Source: Hyphomicrobiales bacterium (GTDB taxonomy: Bacteria; Pseudomonadota; Alphaproteobacteria; Rhizobiales; Beijerinckiaceae). Taken from it: 8,784 nt of DNA. Shown one piece after another: positions 5,564 through 8,784 of the stretch (within the stretch, counting starts at the first letter, position 1; each line of letters opens with the position of its first letter). The stretch spans positions 1 through 8,784 of the forward strand of contig JAIXZF010000467.1 of NCBI GenBank assembly GCA_027489835.1, in the 5' to 3' direction. The notes below the pieces were generated by a model. It saw only the letters and a program-made list of their open reading frames with translations. It searched no databases and was not told where the DNA came from. Made by a program: the position numbers and the translations under genes.

Positions 5564-6991
5564 TCACTCCGCAGCCTGCGGGCGCTCAGGGGTGACGCCC
5601 GTGGTCTGTTGCGACCACGACTTCAAGGCCGCCTTGGCCCGGGCGGTGAGGGCCTGTTTCCTGGCCAGGGCCTTGTCGGGACCACGCAGACGCTTTCCGT
5701 CAGCGTTTTTCATCGCCGCCTCGATCGGCGGAAACAAACCGAAATTGACGTTCATCGGCTGGAACGAGCGCGGTCCCTCGTCGATCGTGACGATGTGGCC
5801 GCCGGTGATGTGATTGAGCAGCGCCCCGAGCGCGCTTTCGGCGGGCGGAATCGCAAAGTCGCTGCCGAGCCGCTCTGCCGCCGCCATGCGCCCGGCGATC
5901 AGCCCGATGGCCGCGCTCTCCACATAGCCCTCGCAGCCCGTGATCTGCCCCGCGAAGCGCAGCCTGGGCATCGCCTTCAGCCGCAGCGTGGCGTCCAGCA
6001 CCTTTGGCGAGTTGAGGTAGGTGTTGCGGTGCAGCCCGCCCAGCCGCGCGAACTCGGCGTTCTCGAGGCCGGGGATCATCCGGAGAATGCGCGTCTGCTC
6101 GGCGTATTTCAGCTTGGTCTGGAAGCCGACCATGTTGAACAGCGTTCCGAGCGCGTTGTCCTGGCGGAGCTGCACGATGGCGTAGGGCTTGACGGTCGGG
6201 TTATGCGGATTGGTCAGGCCCACCGGCTTCATCGGCCCGTGGCGCAGCGTCTCGCGCCCGCGCTCCGCCATCACCTCGATCGGCAGGCAGCCGTCGAAGT
6301 AGGGCGTGCCCTCCCAGTCCTTGAAGCTCGTCTTGTCGCCCGCCAGCAGCGCGTCGATGAAAGCATCGTACTGCTCACGGCTCATCGGGCAATTGAGATA
6401 GTCCGCGCCCGTGCCTCCGGGACCCGCCTTGTCGTAGCGCGACTGGAACCACGCCACGCTCATGTCCACGCTCTCGCGATAGACGATGGGCGCGATGGCG
6501 TCGAAGAAAGCCAGTTCCTTCTCGCCCGTCAGCTCCGCGATGGCGGCGGCCAACGCCGGCGAGGTGAGGGGGCCGGTCGCCACGATCGCCGAGCTCCACG
6601 CCTCTGGCGGCAGCCCCGCGACCTCCGCCCGGTCGATCGTGATGAGCGGATGGCTCTCGAGCGCGGCCGTCACCGCCGCCGAGAACCCGTCGCGGTCGAC
6701 GGCGAGCGCGCCGCCGGCCGGAACCTGGTTGATGTCCGCCTTGGCCATGATGACCGAACCGAGCGCGCGCATCTCCCAGTGGAGCTGGCCCACGGCGTTG
6801 GTGGAGGCGTCGTCGGAGCGGAAGGAGTTGGAGCAGACCAGTTCGGCCAGCCCGTCGGTCTTGTGCGCCTCGGTGCCGCGCACCGGCCGCATCTCGTGAA
6901 CGATGACAGGCACGCCGGCCTGGGCGATCTGCCAGGCGGCTTCGGATCCGGCGAGGCCGCCGCCGATGACGTGAATGGGTTCGATGCTCAT
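5564..6991 (-). CDS. trmFO: TrmFO, FAD/folate-dependent tRNA (uracil-54-C5)-methyltransferase
   Basis: A 475-residue cytosolic flavoprotein that makes ribothymidine at position 54 of tRNA, taking the methylene group from 5,10-methylenetetrahydrofolate and reducing it with FADH2. The N-terminal FAD-binding Rossmann motif is VIGGGLAGSEAA (8-19). GAEs follow as in the GidA-related family: HEMRPVRGTEAHKTD (32-46) and ELVCSNSFRSDD (50-61, with conserved C53). YLNCPMSREQYDAF carries C201, corresponding to the second conserved cysteine of the family. The C-terminal half has GLHRNTYLNSP and FAGQITGCEGYVES. Length is normal. The start is ATG 6991; no clear Shine-Dalgarno is visible because a hairpin occupies that spot. 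It is convergent with the cold-shock gene and 81 nt downstream of the kinase-like gene on the same strand. Confidence 0.96.
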   Translation of the reverse strand: MSIEPIHVIGGGLAGSEAAWQIAQAGVPVIVHEMRPVRGTEAHKTDGLAELVCSNSFRSDDASTNAVGQLHWEMRALGSVIMAKADINQVPAGGALAVDRDGFSAAVTAALESHPLITIDRAEVAGLPPEAWSSAIVATGPLTSPALAAAIAELTGEKELAFFDAIAPIVYRESVDMSVAWFQSRYDKAGPGGTGADYLNCPMSREQYDAFIDALLAGDKTSFKDWEGTPYFDGCLPIEVMAERGRETLRHGPMKPVGLTNPHNPTVKPYAIVQLRQDNALGTLFNMVGFQTKLKYAEQTRILRMIPGLENAEFARLGGLHRNTYLNSPKVLDATLRLKAMPRLRFAGQITGCEGYVESAAIGLIAGRMAAAERLGSDFAIPPAESALGALLNHITGGHIVTIDEGPRSFQPMNVNFGLFPPIEAAMKNADGKRLRGPDKALARKQALTARAKAALKSWSQQTTGVTPERPQAAE

Positions 6992-7014
6992 GCTGGCCAG
7001 ATAGTCCGGCCAGC
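6992..7014 (-). promoter_or_regulatory. hairpin directly before the trmFO start codon
   Basis: GCTGGCC (6992-6998) and GGCCAGC (7008-7014) form a perfect 7-bp stem with a 9-nt loop. In the mRNA the stem ends on the base just before the ATG, in the place where a Shine-Dalgarno would sit. It may hold down translation of trmFO, or it may be a spacer palindrome. The pairing is seen; the role is inferred. Confidence 0.4.
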
Positions 7015-7072
7015 GCGCCGAGGCAACGGCCGGGCGTCGCCATGGCCGGGATCGCGCACGGCTTCGCCGCGC

Positions 7073-8170
7073 CTACACGCCCTTGATCGAGCGGTCGGTG
7101 ACATTCAGCCTGCCTTCGACGATGCGCTCGATCGCGGCCTTTTCTCCAAGCGCGGTCGCGATCAGCGGCGAGAGCAGGTCGATCTGGTTTGTGGCGATCA
7201 GCGACAGCACGTCCGTCATCACCGTGCCGTCCGCGCGCCGCGGCAGCCTGGGCACGATCTGGATGAGTTCCGGCGGCGCGGCGGGATCCCGCGCCTTGAG
7301 CCCCGCGGCGATATCGGCCGCGCTGGCGGCATCGCTCTCGATGAAGGCGTAGAGCCCAACGCCCTTGCGGCGATAGGGATACCCGACGATGGCGGCGCCG
7401 GTGACGCCCGGCAGCGTGGCGGCCAGGGCCTCCATGCGCGGCGCCTCGCGGTGCAGGCGCAGCCCTCCGCCCTCGCGGTCGCGCACGCCGAGGATGTCGC
7501 GCGTGATGAGCTTGTAGACCTTCTTGCCCGTCATCAGCCAGATGCGGGACGGCAGGCTCTTGCGCTTGAGGATGCGCAGTTCGCCCGCCGTGATCGCCTC
7601 CGGGCAGTACTTGCGCTTGTGCTTGAGCAGGTGGCGCAGATCCTCGTGCGCCAGCAGCCGGAACAGCCGCCCACGGCGGCGGTGCACGCTGGCGAGCTGG
7701 AAATCGGTGACGGCGGCAAGCCCGTCTGGCGTCACCAGCCAGTTCGGCTCCTTGGCGAGGTCGTTGTGGCAGACGCCGGCGCGGCGCATCTCGGCCAGCA
7801 GGCGCTTGGCATCGCTGAACAGCCGAGCCTGCGCATGCGGCTTGGCCATCTGGAACGGTAGGCCTTCGATGAAGCCGCGGATGATGACGCCGTCGCCGGC
7901 AGCGTGGAGCATGGGCACGCCCCTGATGCCGGAGGTCCGCGCCAGCGCCTCCCGCTCGCGGCGGCCGAAATGCCAGGCGAGCGGCACCGCCCACCAGCGG
8001 GCGGTGGTAAGGTCCCGCCGGATGGCCGGCAGCTCCGCCGCCCCGCTGCGCCAGACTCCGCGGTCGATGGTCGAGAACACGTCTGATTTCAGCGTCGCGG
8101 CACGCTCGAAGCGGGCGGTGTCGGCGCTCGGCTTCGGCGCGTCGGGGCGGGGCAGGATCGGCTTTGCCAT
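7073..8170 (-). CDS. kinase-like domain fused to degenerate acyl-CoA-synthetase-type C-terminal domain
   Basis: A 365-residue protein of unknown function with no signal peptide or membrane span. The N-terminal half (about 20-210) resembles RIO/Kdo-kinase-like small kinases: E73 in RREREALAR as the helix-C glutamate, a hinge-like IIRGFIEGLP (96-105), the catalytic-loop pattern GVCHNDLAKEPNWLV (132-146, H135, D137, N143), and VTDFQLAS (154-161) with DFQ in place of DFG. No clear glycine loop is visible. The C-terminal half (about 226-335) follows the small C-terminal subdomain of AMP-forming ligases: LPGVTGAAIVGYPYRRKGVG (253-272), LYAFIES, and VPRLPRRADGTVMTDVL (306-322). The lysine normally in the final GK motif is T316. 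ATG 8170 is chosen because TAGG ends 8 nt upstream; GTG 8176 would add two residues. The gene may be co-transcribed with trmFO, 81 nt on. Confidence 0.8.
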   Translation of the reverse strand: MAKPILPRPDAPKPSADTARFERAATLKSDVFSTIDRGVWRSGAAELPAIRRDLTTARWWAVPLAWHFGRREREALARTSGIRGVPMLHAAGDGVIIRGFIEGLPFQMAKPHAQARLFSDAKRLLAEMRRAGVCHNDLAKEPNWLVTPDGLAAVTDFQLASVHRRRGRLFRLLAHEDLRHLLKHKRKYCPEAITAGELRILKRKSLPSRIWLMTGKKVYKLITRDILGVRDREGGGLRLHREAPRMEALAATLPGVTGAAIVGYPYRRKGVGLYAFIESDAASAADIAAGLKARDPAAPPELIQIVPRLPRRADGTVMTDVLSLIATNQIDLLSPLIATALGEKAAIERIVEGRLNVTDRSIKGV

Positions 8171-8237
8171 GGTCACTGCCTAGTCAAAGCGCAGCGATCT
8201 GCAAACCCGATTCTCCGCTTCGAAGGCGCCAAAACGC

Positions 8238-8263
8238 AAGAACCCGCCAAGAGGCGGGTTCTT
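8238..8263 (-). terminator. intrinsic terminator after the DUF1127 gene
   Basis: An 11-bp perfect stem, AAGAACCCGCC (8238-8248) with GGCGGGTTCTT (8253-8263), has a 4-nt loop. On the minus strand the stem ends in TTCTT and is followed by GCGTTTTGG, a weak U-tract. It lies 50 nt past the DUF1127 stop and about 68 nt before the start of the kinase-like gene, so it should separate these two units. Confidence 0.75.
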
Positions 8264-8276
8264 CATGTCGGTGGGC

Positions 8277-8309
8277 AAGGCGGGCGGCTCGCGCCGCGGT
8301 CCGCCTCGT
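8277..8309 (-). other. GC-rich 3'-UTR hairpin of the DUF1127 transcript
   Basis: On the minus strand, AGGCG pairs with CGCCT and inside it GCGGC pairs with GCCGC around a GCGA loop of GNRA type, with an asymmetric internal loop between. It sits between the DUF1127 stop and the terminator. Together with the terminator it would give a structured RNA of about 75 nt, which could be just a 3' UTR or a source of a small RNA. Confidence 0.35.
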
Positions 8310-8313
8310 GCGA

Positions 8314-8469
8314 TCAGGCAGCGGCGTAATGCCGGGCGATCGAGGCGATGTCGTTGCGGACGATGCCCAGATCGTCCAGCTCGCGGTCGGTGAGCTTGGA
8401 CAGCTCGCGGACGGTTTCGCGATAGCGGAGATAGGACTGAACCTTGGCGACGATGCCGGCGATGAACAT
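8314..8469 (-). CDS. DUF1127 family small protein
   Basis: A 51-residue protein: MFIAGIVAKVQSYLRYRETV, then RELSKLTDRELDDLGIVRND, then IASIARHYAAA. The RELxxLxDREL-DDLGIxRxDI core is the hallmark of DUF1127 (YjiS-like) proteins, which are common as several copies in Hyphomicrobiales. Members are arginine-rich, often stress-regulated, and in Rhodobacter one (CcaF1) has been tied to RNA turnover. The exact job of this copy is unknown. The start is supported by AGGAG ending 6 nt before the ATG. It stands alone as its own unit, with a terminator behind it and a divergent spacer in front. Confidence 0.93.
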   Translation of the reverse strand: MFIAGIVAKVQSYLRYRETVRELSKLTDRELDDLGIVRNDIASIARHYAAA

Positions 8470-8719
8470 GATGGGCTCCTGGGGTATCGAATGACGTGGC
8501 GCGCCTTGTGCGCTGCAACATCCCCTACATAGTCCATGCGTTTCCGTCTATTGAGGGGCCATAATCGATGGTCGACATGCGTGCAGTGCATGGAATGTTT
8601 AGATTCCCGTAAGGAATAGCTGCTCGGGTCGAATTTGGGACAGGAACGTGCCGTGTTTTCGCCGCACGTCGGCACCGAAATCACCTCACTGGACGCCGTC
8701 GATTCGATGGGGTGAGGCA
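8470..8719. other. divergent intergenic region with CATGCGT repeats
   Basis: A 250-nt spacer, less GC-rich than its surroundings, holding the DUF1127 promoter on one strand and probably that of the next gene on the other. CATAAT just upstream of 8566 on the plus strand looks like a -10 but has no good -35. CATGCGT occurs twice in direct orientation (8535-8541 and 8576-8582), and a third half-site, GCATG (8588-8592), forms an inverted pair with the second. GTGCCG (8648-8653) and CGGCAC (8670-8675) form another small inverted repeat. No gene is seen. Confidence 0.4.
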
Positions 8720-8784
8720 ATGGGTGAAAACAGGCTGACTTTTGGCGCCAGCCGCGTCTCGGGGATGGCGCTCGCCGCCGTCGC
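8720..8784 (+). CDS. start of an unidentified protein, cut by window end
   Basis: ATG 8720 begins MGENRLTFGASRVSGMALAA and stays open to the end (21 complete codons). GGGG at 8709-8712 lies 7 nt upstream, and GAGG at 8714-8717 is too close. The hydrophobic run beginning at residue 16 could be the start of a signal peptide or membrane segment. In the same frame an upstream GTG at 8648 is a weaker start. Too little is visible to name a family. Confidence 0.4.
   Translation, partial: MGENRLTFGASRVSGMALAAV

Noticed and set aside
5609..7861. 750-codon plus-strand frame opposite trmFO and the kinase-like gene, plus an overlapping 539-codon minus-strand frame at 6375-7994
   Set aside because: Both span two well-supported genes in other frames and are rich in R, A, G and H with no recognisable domain.

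Overview
The window reads as ordinary chromosomal DNA from a GC-rich alphaproteobacterium, most likely of the order Hyphomicrobiales (Rhizobiales; Bosea- or Methylobacterium-like). The grounds are the very high G+C at third codon positions, a DUF815 ATPase diverging from yajC-secD-secF, Mth938-like and squalene/phytoene-synthase-like genes following secF, TrmFO rather than TrmA-type tRNA methylation, and a DUF1127 small protein. The genus assignment is inference. I see no mobile element, CRISPR array, tRNA or rRNA.

Layout. (1) 1-533, minus: 5' part of a DUF815 P-loop ATPase gene, cut by the window edge. (2) 736-5137, plus: a compact run of five genes, yajC, secD, secF, an Mth938-like (NDUFAF3-like) gene and a squalene/phytoene-synthase-like (NDUFAF6-like) gene. 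A candidate sigma-70-type promoter lies just upstream of yajC, and two GC-rich hairpins fill the yajC-secD gap. (3) 5348-5563, plus: a cold-shock protein with a 210-nt upstream region that holds a G-rich stretch and a hairpin just before the ribosome binding site. (4) 5564-6991, minus: trmFO, convergent with the cold-shock gene so that the two stop codons touch. (5) 7073-8170, minus: an unusual two-part protein with a degenerate kinase-like domain followed by a degenerate C-terminal subdomain of acyl-CoA-synthetase type. (6) 8314-8469, minus: a 51-residue DUF1127 protein with a clear hairpin terminator at 8238-8263. (7) About 8470-8719: a divergent intergenic region, followed by the first codons of a possible plus-strand gene running off the window end.

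How the genes work together. YajC, SecD and SecF form the accessory subcomplex of the SecYEG translocon, which uses the proton-motive force to pull proteins across the inner membrane. The next two genes are bacterial relatives of human respiratory complex I assembly factors NDUFAF3 and NDUFAF6. The second clearly lacks the aspartate-rich motifs of a working prenyl synthase, so it is best read as a pseudoenzyme. Their place behind secDF suggests a link between membrane insertion and assembly of a membrane complex. TrmFO makes ribothymidine at position 54 of tRNA. The kinase/ligase-tail fusion is the least explained protein here and the best lead for something undescribed.
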